Made by a program: the position numbers and the translations under genes. From Streptomyces sp. ML-6 (GTDB lineage: Bacteria; Actinomycetota; Actinomycetes; Streptomycetales; Streptomycetaceae): a DNA stretch of 64,000 bases. Below, one piece after another: positions 25,430 to 34,029 of the stretch (positions are counted from its first letter, which is position 1; every line of letters begins with the position of its first letter). Below the pieces are notes generated by a model, which worked only from the letters and a program-made list of their open reading frames with translations, was not told the DNA's origin and did no database searches. The stretch spans positions 71,039-135,038 of the forward strand of contig NZ_JAOTIK010000003.1 of NCBI RefSeq assembly GCF_030116705.1. The letters run 5' to 3'.

Positions 25430-27219
25430 CCCGATGCCCGGTGCGGTACGGGCAGGGACCGGGCGGGCGGGTGGGGGCGGCCGAGCCGGGGCGGTTGCAT
25501 CCGCGCGGGCATCAGGGGACGGGCGAGCGCGGCGATGTCGTCCAGCTCGTCCTGGTGCTGCGGCAGCGCCTTGCGCAGCGCCTGGTGGAGCCGGAGGAAG
25601 GCGGCGGCCTCCTGTTCGGTGTACGGGCGCAGCTGTTCGGCCGTCAGGGCCCACGATGCCCGTCCGGCCGCGCCCGCCTCGTGGCGCAGCAGTGCCTGCC
25701 CGTCGCGGCGGATCACCGTCACGGCCGCGATCGCCGGATGCTGTTCGGCGGCGGCGGTGACGTCGGTCAGGGCCCGGAAGCATGTGCCGTGCCCGGCGCG
25801 GGTGGTGAACCGGGGATGGCCGCCGATCTGCAGGGCGCGCGCATACCGCAGTGCCGTCGACAGCAGGCTGTCCGCCTCGCGGACGGCCAGGACGACGAGT
25901 TCGACCGGATAGCCGTCGGCCGCGAACGGCAGGGCGCTGGAGAGGAACTCTTGCACGCTGCCCGGTGCGCCCTCGATGAGTACGTCGCCGCGCTGGTGGC
26001 GTACGTACTGTTCGGCCCGGGTGAACCAGGCCCGGTAGTCGGCCCGGATCGCGGCCCCGGCGTTGCGGGGGTCCTCTTTCAGCAGCCGCAGGTAGTCCGG
26101 GTGCGAGGCCTTGAAGTCATCACCGACCAGATGGGTCGTTCCCGGCCGCATGGCCCGGCGGACCGTCCTGGCCGTCAGGAGCTTTCCGGCCCCCGGCTGG
26201 CCCAGCACGTACACCGCCCGTGGATCGTCCCGGGCGATGATGCCGCTCAGGTACGACGGGGCGATCAGCTCGTCGAAGACCCACCGGTGCTCGCTGTCCG
26301 AGAGCCGGTGGTAGTCGACTCCGGGCGCGCGTCGGCGGGGCTGGGCGATACGGCGGACCGGTTCGGCGAGCGCCGCGGCACGGGCGACGTCACGGTGAAC
26401 GGCCAGCCGCTCGTCCTCGGGCAGATCCCGGTGCACCCGCACCTCGGCATGGGCCAGCTCACGGTGGAAGACGCCCGTCTCCCTGGCGCTCCAGGGCCGG
26501 TGCTGTTCGAGCACCACGGCTTTGTCGGCGGCTGTCCTGCGATCCCAGGTGCCGTCGACGAGCTCGTTGTCGTACAGCACGGTGCCGTCGCGCCGCACGA
26601 CGGTGATCCGGTCGGCCAGCCGCTCGGCCTCGATGGCCGCCAGCGTCTTCGGCAGTTGCGCCACGCACGTGTCGTGGTTGTCCCAGGCCACATACCGTGC
26701 ACCCTCGCCGGTGGCCGCCCCGGTCAGCAGACGGTCCAGGATCCCGAGCTGGCTCCACGCCTCAGCGGTCGCGACCACGAGGATCTCGATGCGGTGACCG
26801 GAGCACCGGTAGGCGGCGGACGAGGCACGGAACTCCGAAGGGCTGGCGAGAGCGGATTCGACGACCGCGTCGAACCGGCGCGCGCGGACATGCTCTTCGA
26901 CCTGGGCCTGCCAGTGGCTGGTGTCCGGCCGCACCTTGGCACCAGCGGTGCGGACATCGGCGGCCAGGAACCCGGCGTACTCACGGTGCACGGGCTTGTA
27001 GAGGTCGCGGCAGACCCGCACGGACCCGCCCCGCCGGTCAAGAACCGCCTGAACCACGTCCGCCAGCCCGGTCTTCCCGGCCCCGGGCTGACCACCGACG
27101 AAGACGACGACCGGCTGCTCCTGCACCGCAGCCGTGCCCGCCGCCGCCGGAATGATCTGGCAGCGCAACACCTCCCAGCGCTCCTCCTGGCTCAACTCCA
27201 CCGAGCCGGACCTCTCCAT
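25393..27219 (-). CDS. Tandem double zeta-toxin domain protein
   Basis: 608 residues from ATG 27219 with AGGAGG upstream. Two zeta-toxin P-loop kinase halves are visible. In half 1 the Walker A is GQPGAGKT (about 43-50), but the substrate motif is RDLYKPVHREY instead of D-x-x-R-x-x-H-P. In half 2 the loop is GQPGAGKL (about 340-347), losing the Thr/Ser, while DDFKASHPDY keeps the substrate motif. Zeta toxins phosphorylate UDP-N-acetylglucosamine and block wall synthesis. The halves may act as one split site or be decaying. Plasmid maintenance is the likely role. Confidence 0.75.
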   Translation of the reverse strand: MERSGSVELSQEERWEVLRCQIIPAAAGTAAVQEQPVVVFVGGQPGAGKTGLADVVQAVLDRRGGSVRVCRDLYKPVHREYAGFLAADVRTAGAKVRPDTSHWQAQVEEHVRARRFDAVVESALASPSEFRASSAAYRCSGHRIEILVVATAEAWSQLGILDRLLTGAATGEGARYVAWDNHDTCVAQLPKTLAAIEAERLADRITVVRRDGTVLYDNELVDGTWDRRTAADKAVVLEQHRPWSARETGVFHRELAHAEVRVHRDLPEDERLAVHRDVARAAALAEPVRRIAQPRRRAPGVDYHRLSDSEHRWVFDELIAPSYLSGIIARDDPRAVYVLGQPGAGKLLTARTVRRAMRPGTTHLVGDDFKASHPDYLRLLKEDPRNAGAAIRADYRAWFTRAEQYVRHQRGDVLIEGAPGSVQEFLSSALPFAADGYPVELVVLAVREADSLLSTALRYARALQIGGHPRFTTRAGHGTCFRALTDVTAAAEQHPAIAAVTVIRRDGQALLRHEAGAAGRASWALTAEQLRPYTEQEAAAFLRLHQALRKALPQHQDELDDIAALARPLMPARMQPPRLGRPHPPARSLPVPHRASGYGLLSSFSRAA

Positions 27220-27284
27220 CAACTCCTCCTGCCTGAAGGGGTGTTCACCGACCTCACACCCATCTGACGCCAGATTACCAGATC

Positions 27285-27338
27285 TTCGAAAGGGTTAAAT
27301 ATTCAGGTTAAAGAAACCATCGCGGAAGGGTTAAAATG
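27285..27338. promoter_or_regulatory. GGGTTAAA repeats upstream of tap
   Basis: AGGGTTAAA occurs near 27291 and near 27329, with a GGTTAAAG between. They lie in the AT-rich promoter between zeta and tap. Because Tap begins with an XRE-type HTH, they are candidate autoregulatory sites. Confidence 0.4.
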
Positions 27339-27368
27339 TGCTACGGTCCAGGCTGGAAGGAGAGCCAC

Positions 27369-29534
27369 ATGGCAACTGAGGAAGAGCTGTTCGCGAACAT
27401 CGACGCCCTGCTGGCGGAGGAGCCGCAGCTCCCGCCCCCAGCGGAGCGCGCCCGGCTCCGCGAGGCCGCTGGCATCACCCAGGCCCGCCTCGCGACCGCG
27501 CTGAAGACCACGACACAGACGGTGAAGAACTACGAGAACGGCAGGAGCGAGCCGAGGCCGCCGCGGCTGGAGGCGTACCAGCGGCTGCTGAAGGGGTGGG
27601 CGGCGAAGTACCCCGCCAACGGCGCCCCCGCCGCACCCGCCCCGGCCCCACCCGTCGCGCAGCGGCCCGAGGCGCCGGCCGCGTTCACCGGCCCGGCCGC
27701 CCCCGAGCAGACGGAGGCCGCCGCACCCGCACAGGCTCCTGTCCCGGCCGCGCCGGCCGTGGCGGGGCGTCCCGCCCGGTCGGCCGCGGCCGCGCGTCCG
27801 GCGGCGGCGTCGTCGCGGCGCCCGGCCGCGAAGAAGGCCGCCAAGCCCGCCAGGCCCGCCGTCGACTCGCGCTTCCCGCACGGCCCGCTCGCCGTGCTGG
27901 ACGGTGACGGGTCCGCGTACGGCACGGGTGGGATCGTGCTGGACTGCCCCGCGACCACGGTGCCCGAGCTGGTCGAGTGGACGCTGCGCGAGTCCGGCCT
28001 CGGCGCGCCGAGGCTCCACCGCTACGGCAAGGACAGCGACCCGCTGATCGTCCTCACGGCGGCGGCCGCGGTGAAGCTCGGGCTACCCGAGCGCCTGGAG
28101 GGCCACGAGCAGCGCCGCTCCCTGCGCCTCCCGGAGGATCACCCGGTCGTCAAGCAGGTCACCAAGGCCCGCTGGCAGTTGACCCAGCGCGGGTTCGGCC
28201 CGTGGGCCAGGATCTACCGCAAGGCGCAGGGCCGCGAGCGGCAGTGCGTGCAGCTGGCGATCCTGTCCTGGGACGCCCTCGACGAGCGCTCCTGGCCCGG
28301 CGTGAGCGAGATGGAGCCGGCCGACATCGCCCGCGTCCTCGGGGTGTACGCGACCCGGGTCATCACCCCGCGCGGCTCCACCGCCGTCTCCGGCCTGGAG
28401 CTGATGACCGCGCTGCGCCCGCCGACGAGGGCGGTGCAGGATGCGGAGAGCGGGAACTGGGTGCCGGGCCACAACCCCGGCTCGCTGGGGACGGAACCGA
28501 TGGACCCGGCGCCGCCGGAGGCCACCCCCGAGCACCCCGTCGTCGTCAACTCCTGCTGGAGCGGCGGGTTTTTGAACGAGGAGGCCTACCAGTGGGTGCG
28601 GCCGGTGGACATGCTCACCGACGAGGAGTGCACCCTGCCCTTCGCGGTCGGCCTGGACCTCAACACCGCGTTCCTCGCGGCCGCCGCGAGGCTCACGGTC
28701 GGCCTGTCCGCCCCCGACCACTTCGTCGGCCCGAAGTTCAACCCGAAGATCCCCGGGAGCTGGCTGGTCGACCTCAGCCACATCGAGCTGGACCCGCGCC
28801 TGCCCAGCCCGTTCACCCCGGACGGCTCCCGCCCGACCGGCCCGGCCTGGTACCAGACGCACACCGTCGCCTACGCCCAGGAGCTCGGCCACGACGTGCA
28901 CCCGCTCGAGGCGTACCTGCGCCGCGAGACCGGCGCGTACCTGGATCCGTGGCACGACCGGCTCAAGACCGCCTACGTCGACACCCTCGCCGACCTCGGC
29001 GTCACCAAGGACCTCACCGACGCGGAGTTCCTGGCCGCGATGGAGCGGCACAAGCAGGTCGACCCGGCGCTGGCCGCCGTCCTGTCCGCGATCAAGGCCA
29101 CGGTCAAGGGCGGTGTCGGCAAGCTCCGCGAGCGCCCGCAGGGCCGCCACTACAAGGAAGGGGAGCGGTGGCCGGCCCTGGAGCGGCCGACGTGGCGCCC
29201 CGACATCCGCGCCGCCGTCATCTCCAAGGCCCGGGTCAACATGCACCGCAAGCTGCTGAACATGTCCCGGATGACCGGGCTGTTCCCGCTCGCCGTGCTG
29301 TCCGACTGCGTCGTCTACCCCAGCCCGGGCGAGAGCCCGCTCGACTTCCTCCCATACGCGGCCTCGGGCAAGCCGCAACCGGGCGGGTTCCGGCTCGGGC
29401 CCACGCCGGGCCTGGCGAAGGTGGAGGGCGTGCAGTCGATGCTGTGGGCGGTCGACCTGATGGAACAGGGCCTCAACCCCGCCCGGCACATCAAGGGCGG
29501 CGGACATGACGCGTCGCTGGACGAAGGAGAGTAG
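27369..29534 (+). CDS. tap: Telomere-associated protein Tap
   Basis: 721 residues from ATG 27369, with GGAAGGAGAG upstream; an earlier in-frame ATG lacks a ribosome site. Residues about 25-70 are an XRE helix-turn-helix (GITQARLATALKTTTQTVKN). A long Ala/Pro-rich linker (80-165) follows, then a large C-terminal region. Tap recruits terminal protein Tpg to Streptomyces telomeres. The C-terminal part has polymerase-like segments: GLDLNTAF (about 430), KATVKGGVGKLRER (about 576-589) and SDCVVY (about 645). The tpg gene follows 2 bases later, the classical order. Confidence 0.85.
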   Translation: MATEEELFANIDALLAEEPQLPPPAERARLREAAGITQARLATALKTTTQTVKNYENGRSEPRPPRLEAYQRLLKGWAAKYPANGAPAAPAPAPPVAQRPEAPAAFTGPAAPEQTEAAAPAQAPVPAAPAVAGRPARSAAAARPAAASSRRPAAKKAAKPARPAVDSRFPHGPLAVLDGDGSAYGTGGIVLDCPATTVPELVEWTLRESGLGAPRLHRYGKDSDPLIVLTAAAAVKLGLPERLEGHEQRRSLRLPEDHPVVKQVTKARWQLTQRGFGPWARIYRKAQGRERQCVQLAILSWDALDERSWPGVSEMEPADIARVLGVYATRVITPRGSTAVSGLELMTALRPPTRAVQDAESGNWVPGHNPGSLGTEPMDPAPPEATPEHPVVVNSCWSGGFLNEEAYQWVRPVDMLTDEECTLPFAVGLDLNTAFLAAAARLTVGLSAPDHFVGPKFNPKIPGSWLVDLSHIELDPRLPSPFTPDGSRPTGPAWYQTHTVAYAQELGHDVHPLEAYLRRETGAYLDPWHDRLKTAYVDTLADLGVTKDLTDAEFLAAMERHKQVDPALAAVLSAIKATVKGGVGKLRERPQGRHYKEGERWPALERPTWRPDIRAAVISKARVNMHRKLLNMSRMTGLFPLAVLSDCVVYPSPGESPLDFLPYAASGKPQPGGFRLGPTPGLAKVEGVQSMLWAVDLMEQGLNPARHIKGGGHDASLDEGE

Positions 29535-29536
29535 CC

Positions 29537-30127
29537 GTGGCACGCAACATCCAGCCGGGCACCGCGGATGCCGACGACGCCCTGGTCGTCGACGCGATCG
29601 AACGCACCGCCCAGGAGGCGTTCACCGCCGCCCCGCCCAAGAGCCTCCAGGCCCAGGTCAACTTCCTGGTGAAACAGCTCAAGACGACCAAGGCCGTCGC
29701 CGCCGAACTCGGCATCAGCCAGCGCTCCGTCGAGCGCTACCGCAAGGGCCAGCGCAAAAACCCGCCGAAGAACATCGCGGCCCGGATCGAGACCGCGGTC
29801 CGGGCCCGCTGGCAGCCCAGGATCCGTCAGCGCGCGAAGAAACGGGCCGCGACCAGCACCGGCATCACCATCGAAACCCGCGCCACCTTCGGCTACCGGG
29901 CCCCCGTCGGGACCACCGACGAAGGCCGCCAGCGCCGCCTCACCATCCACCTCCCCGCCCACTACGCCAGGCGCCTCTTCGACGCACAGCAGGGCATCGG
30001 CGACCAGACACCGAACGAAGTGATCGCCGACGGAATCAAAGAAATCTATTTCCAGGACGGCGGACACCGCGCCCAGGACCTGGAAGTGGAATTCACAGGA
30101 ATCGACTACATCGACGTTTCCTACTGA
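29537..30127 (+). CDS. tpg: Terminal protein Tpg
   Basis: 196 residues from GTG 29537, with AAGGAGAG in the end of tap. The sequence matches the Tpg plan: PKSLQAQVNFLVKQLK, an HTH (AVAAELGISQRSVERYRKGQ), a basic segment with WQPRIRQRAKKRAA, the conserved GITIETRATFGYRAP, and the C-terminal FQDGGHRAQDLEVEF. Tpg caps the 5' ends of linear Streptomyces replicons and primes synthesis that fills the 3' overhang. Length is near the usual 184. Its presence is strong evidence for a linear plasmid. Confidence 0.9.
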   Translation: MARNIQPGTADADDALVVDAIERTAQEAFTAAPPKSLQAQVNFLVKQLKTTKAVAAELGISQRSVERYRKGQRKNPPKNIAARIETAVRARWQPRIRQRAKKRAATSTGITIETRATFGYRAPVGTTDEGRQRRLTIHLPAHYARRLFDAQQGIGDQTPNEVIADGIKEIYFQDGGHRAQDLEVEFTGIDYIDVSY

Positions 30128-30136
30128 AAAAGAAAG

Positions 30137-30171
30137 CCCTGCCCCCGGCATTGCAGCTGCCGGGGGCAGGG
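30137..30171. terminator. Bidirectional terminator after tpg
   Basis: A 14-bp perfect stem (CCCTGCCCCCGGCA against TGCCGGGGGCAGGG) with a 7-base loop, followed by TTTTT and preceded by an A-rich run. It can stop both tpg and the converging minus-strand gene. Confidence 0.85.
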
Positions 30172-30189
30172 TTTTTCAGTATCGCAGGG

Positions 30190-30747
30190 TCAGCGGGAAC
30201 AGTGCGCGCAGGACGGGGTGCCGGCGAACGCGCGGTCCGCCGCGGCGACGTCGCGGCCGGTGAGATGCGCGGCCGCGTCCAGCGAGGCAGACAGCGGACG
30301 GCCGGCGCTGGGCTGGTAGGGCTTGTCGGTGACGAGGTACCGGTCAGTTGCTGCGGCGTATGCTCCCGGCTTCTTCCGGTAGAGATCATCTGCTCGGCTG
30401 GCGCGGCGCCACTGCGACTCGGCACTACCCCATTTCTGCTCCGCCTCCTCCGCACTCATGCGGGCTGCTTCGCCGATGACCTCCCAACCAGTTCCCCGGA
30501 CCCGCTCGGCGATCACCGCAGCCGTCACGAACGTGCCTTCCACCGATCTCTCCGCGCGCACCGCCTGGCGCACGTAGTCACCGCTCTGCGCCAGGTCCTC
30601 GCTCACCATCTGCGCGAACTTTCCGTAGCGTGCCGCACGGCTTTCGGCGGCCCTCACCATCGTGATCCTGGCGATGTCGGAGTCGGTGAAGCTGTCGGCC
30701 GGCAACTGCCGCGGGTTCACCGGAACGGTGTCAGTCTCGCTGCTCAT
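30190..30747 (-). CDS. Hypothetical helical protein
   Basis: 185 residues from ATG 30747 (MSSETDTVPVNPRQLPADSF). It is mostly alpha-helical, with FVTAAVIAERVRGTGWEVIG mid-protein and a terminal CAHC. No membrane span or catalytic motif is seen. It converges on tpg across a shared terminator. The 306 bases upstream to 31053 show no gene. Confidence 0.5.
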   Translation of the reverse strand: MSSETDTVPVNPRQLPADSFTDSDIARITMVRAAESRAARYGKFAQMVSEDLAQSGDYVRQAVRAERSVEGTFVTAAVIAERVRGTGWEVIGEAARMSAEEAEQKWGSAESQWRRASRADDLYRKKPGAYAAATDRYLVTDKPYQPSAGRPLSASLDAAAHLTGRDVAAADRAFAGTPSCAHCSR

Positions 30748-31053
30748 GGCGCGGATCGTAGAGGTACTCCGCTGCCTCACGGCCCTCTGCCGCCTGTGCG
30801 GCGCACAGCCTGCGTGCCTGGGCAGATGCGTCGGCCTGCGACTGTGAAGTGCGGTGGGATGACGCGCCCTCACGCCCGTCTCCGGCGCCGGGCCCGGGGC
30901 TCAGATCACACGATCCGGTGAACCGCCGAACTACGGATACCGCTGGCTACTTCCTGCGGGCGACATGGTGTCAGTCCCGGTTCCTACCGTCCGTTCCGTG
31001 ACCACTTCATCGCCCCGCCCCCGGGAACGCTTCTGCCGAAGGACGGCCCCTGC

Positions 31054-32292
31054 ATGAGTCTCAAGAGCGGAGTCGACAACCCCCGCAGCCCGCTGCGCCG
31101 GTTCCTGGACCGCGAACTGTCCGCCGGCGCCAAGCCGTTACGGGAATCCTTCCGGTCCCAGCACCGCACCGATCACGTCCTGCTTCCCCTGCCCGGCGTC
31201 GGCACCGAGGCTGGCACCGCCGGAACGGCAATCGACACCCGGCTGCGCCTCGCCTTCACCACGGCCGCGCCCGTGGACCTGGCCGCCGCGATCGGCATCG
31301 AACTGACCGGCGGCATCTGCCAGGCCGCGGGCCTGCGGATGCGCGCCGTCGGCAACGAGCTCGCCGCGCGGCTGACGTACACCGTCCACGCCCTGGACCT
31401 CGCCAACCGAAACACCCCCATCGACCGTGCCCACGACGAGGAGGAGGACCTAGCCCGTCTCCTCATTGCCGCGGCCTGGTACCAGGTGCTCGCCCGCACC
31501 CCAATTGGCTTCGCGGACACCCCGCTGTCCCTCGCCGCGCGTGAAGACCCCGGCTCCTTCACCCTCGACCGTCTCCTGCAGCTCCCGCACCGCGACTTGG
31601 TGGCCGACGTCGTAGCTCAGCTCCACCACGCCGCGGACAGCCCCCTGCGCGCCCTGCGCGCTCGCACCCGGCCCGAGGACTGCACACCTGGCCCCACATT
31701 CTCCAACGCGCAGATCACCGCCGACGCCGACCTCGTGGCCGACGGACTCCTCATCGACTTCAAGAGCGACAGGCACCCGCACCGCTTCCCCAAGGCAAGC
31801 GCCTGGCAGCTGCTCGGCTACCTGCTGCTCGACACCGCCGACCGCTACCGGATCGACACCCTCGGCTTCTACCTCTCCCGCTCCGCCGTCCTGGCCACCT
31901 GGCCGGTGGAGGAATACCTCGACCTGCTCGGCACCTGCCGCCGCGACCTCACCGCACTGCGCACCGTCTTCGCCGAACTCCTCGCCGGCTGCGACGCCGA
32001 CACCGAGCCGTACACCCCCAAAGACGAAGACCACGTCCAGCGACTGCTCCGGAAACTGGCCCCGGTCATCAAGGACGGCCACTGCCCCACCTGCGCCCAG
32101 CCGCTGCCCTCATCCACCCGCCGCCCACGCAAGTTCTGCACCACCTGGTGCCGCAGCCGCGACCAGGCCATGCGCCGCAGAGGCCTCCTCCCCGACGGCC
32201 CCACCCCATCACTGCCGCACCTGAACAAGGAACGCCTCGAGCCCGGCGAAGGCTGGCAGGTTGTGAGCCTCACACCCCGTTTACGCAGGTAG
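31054..32292 (+). CDS. PD-(D/E)XK-like nuclease with C-terminal zinc ribbon
   Basis: 412 residues, with GAAGGA upstream of the ATG. Residues about 222-285 look like a PD-(D/E)XK core: DADLVADGLLIDFKS (Asp, then Asp-Phe-Lys), followed by AWQLLGYLLLD, the Q/Y helix of Cas4/RecB-type nucleases. The first 200 residues are helical and unassigned. Residues about 345-380 hold CPTCAQPL...KFCTTWCRSR, a zinc ribbon like that of the protein at 11076. Being 6 kb from the telomere it could process ends or act in defence; both are conjecture. Confidence 0.55.
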   Translation: MSLKSGVDNPRSPLRRFLDRELSAGAKPLRESFRSQHRTDHVLLPLPGVGTEAGTAGTAIDTRLRLAFTTAAPVDLAAAIGIELTGGICQAAGLRMRAVGNELAARLTYTVHALDLANRNTPIDRAHDEEEDLARLLIAAAWYQVLARTPIGFADTPLSLAAREDPGSFTLDRLLQLPHRDLVADVVAQLHHAADSPLRALRARTRPEDCTPGPTFSNAQITADADLVADGLLIDFKSDRHPHRFPKASAWQLLGYLLLDTADRYRIDTLGFYLSRSAVLATWPVEEYLDLLGTCRRDLTALRTVFAELLAGCDADTEPYTPKDEDHVQRLLRKLAPVIKDGHCPTCAQPLPSSTRRPRKFCTTWCRSRDQAMRRRGLLPDGPTPSLPHLNKERLEPGEGWQVVSLTPRLRR

Positions 32293-32504
32293 ACAAGGGG
32301 AGCTGTGAGACTGTGAGGCGAAGTTCGCGCCCGCACTTCTGACCTCTGACAGGGGATCTCGCTCGTTTATCAAATGGCCTTGACGGCCGGTGGGTTTCTA
32401 ACCCTTGATCTCGACTGATGGGTCTCGTCGGGGCGGGGTCGTGGCTGTTGCCGCCAGAGGAAACCAGTCGATCGCGCCGGTGAGTCCAACGCTCTCGCCG
32501 GCCC

Positions 32505-32560
32505 CTCCTGACACACGAGCAGCCTCCAACGAGGCGGTCAAGATCATCTGTCAGAGGTCA
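32505..32560. repeat. Direct repeat, copy 1 (left of small TM gene)
   Basis: CCTCCTGACACAC, then CCTCCAACGAGGCGGTCAA and AAGATCATCTG, matches a block at 33018-33090 on the same strand. The pair brackets the gene at 32611-32940. The rest of 32,293-32,610 shows nothing coding. Confidence 0.6.
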
Positions 32561-32610
32561 CCCAAGTCAGGAGGCGGGGTGGCTGAAATCGACCCGCAGC
32601 TCCTCGGGCA

Positions 32611-32940
32611 TCACTTGGAAGACAGGAAGGCGATCACAAGGAAGATAAAGATGATCAAGCCGATTGGAAGTCCGTTCGATGACTCCCTGGAGACGGTCGG
32701 CTCTTCGGGTACGGCTGGTTCTTCGGGAAGAATTTCCCGGGCGACCTCGTACTCGACGATCCGGTCGCCTGCCTTGGGGCGCAGGCCGCCGTGGACTTCT
32801 TCGCGGTGCTCGGCGCGGCGTTTCTCCGCCCCTTCTTTTTCTGCCGAGCCCTCCGAGTCCCCAGTGCACTGATCACACTCGTACCTGTAGTTATAGATGA
32901 TCTTCGCATTGCCGGGATGCTGCTCCCGTTCATCGCTCAC
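32611..32940 (-). CDS. Small tail-anchored membrane protein
   Basis: 109 residues. It starts MSDEREQHPGNAKIIYNYRY, then CDQC, a charged Glu/Arg-rich middle (about 30-85), and ends with one hydrophobic helix (GLPIGLIIFIFLVIAFL) followed by SSK. That is the layout of a C-tail-anchored protein facing the cytoplasm. It is bracketed by direct repeats, so it may have arrived as a cassette. Base composition is lower in G/C than its neighbours. Function unknown. Confidence 0.55.
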   Translation of the reverse strand: MSDEREQHPGNAKIIYNYRYECDQCTGDSEGSAEKEGAEKRRAEHREEVHGGLRPKAGDRIVEYEVAREILPEEPAVPEEPTVSRESSNGLPIGLIIFIFLVIAFLSSK

Positions 32941-33017
32941 GCGTGGAGGATAGCCAGATCAGTACGCACCGTGATAGCTCGCACGCTAAGAGTGACGCGT
33001 TGCACATTGTTCGGCGG

Positions 33018-33090
33018 CCCTCCTGACACACCGGCGGTCTCCAGCGAGACGGTCAACCGCACCCGGTAAACGGCCAAGATCATCTGCCGC
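33018..33090. repeat. Direct repeat, copy 2 (right of small TM gene)
   Basis: Contains CCTCCTGACACAC, CGGTCTCCAGCGAGACGG and AAGATCATCTGCC, aligning with 32505-32560 with a short insertion. Same orientation. Confidence 0.6.
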
Positions 33091-33147
33091 GGGTCAACTT
33101 CCGTACGCCCTGGCCCGGTCCGTCGGCGCGCGGGACGATGATGGGTC

Positions 33148-33915
33148 GTGGGTACCCGCGACCAGGACCAGGAGCACGCTGTCGAACAGGCGCGGCCGCC
33201 ACTCACCGCAGCCCTCGCACGGGAGATCACGGCCGGGCTGCGCGAGGCGATGGACGACGTCCGGCGCTCCGCGGCGGTGCTCGCCACCCGCGTCTGGGTG
33301 CCTCTGGGGCACAGCAGCTGGGAGTCTTACTGCCGGGTGGAGTTCGGCATCAGCCGCACGCAGGCGTACCGGCTCCTCGACATCGCCCACGCGCTCGCCG
33401 CGATCCACGACGCCGTCGCCGCCGGCCCCGAGACGTCTCGCACGCGAGACAGCGATCCGGCCGTCGCGTCCGCGCTCGACTACGGCCTGTCCCAGCGCGT
33501 CCTGATCGCCGTCTCCGCCCGCGCGGACACCGTCGCGGAGCCTTGATACACCCACCGCCTCGCCACGCTCGCCCACAGCGGCCTCCAGGACCTCGACGGG
33601 CCCACGGTGCGCGCCGTGGTCCGCCAGGTCGTCCGCGACGTCCGCACCACCCCGGCCCCCCGCCCGCCGAACCGCCGGCCGGACCCGACTGTCGCCGCGC
33701 TGCGCCGCACCGTCGACAACCTGGTCGCCAGCACCCAGGCGATCGGCGAGCTGATGCTCGAAGTCGCCCCGGCCTACCTCTCCGACACCGAGGCGGCGAC
33801 CGGCGCCCTGGCGCTGCTGTGCGAGCAGATCGGCGAACCCCTCGAGAACGGCCTCGCCGCCCGCCGCTACGCGATCTCCGGCGACCGCCGCGCCCTGCAC
33901 GGCACCGTCCTGTGA
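33148..33915 (+). pseudogene. HTH plasmid protein with in-frame TGA
   Basis: One frame runs 256 codons but has a single TGA at 33544-33546; coding bias and sense continue unchanged on both sides. The N-terminal part has GHSSWESYCRVEFGISRTQA and YRLLDIAHALAAI, an HTH recalling plasmid partition or regulatory proteins. The part after the stop (YTHRLATLAHSGLQDLDGPT onward) is helical. CGA to TGA would explain it. The mirrored copy also shows GCCTGATTCAC at this spot, mild support that the stop is real. Starts at GTG 33148. Confidence 0.55.
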
Positions 33916-34029
33916 AGCCGCTGCCGCCCCGTTGCTGCTGTGAGGCACACAGCCCGTTTCCCCAGGCGGGCGGGGATCCTGTGAGGGTGTGAGGTGAGGG
34001 TCCGTGGCAGCCGGGGCTGCCAGTGTTGT

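Noticed and set aside
25441..27267. 608-codon plus frame opposite the zeta gene
   Set aside because: Shadow with no domains; the minus strand has two P-loops and a ribosome site.
28083..29543. 486-codon minus frame opposite tap
   Set aside because: Antisense shadow; tap has clear domains, ribosome site and synteny with tpg.
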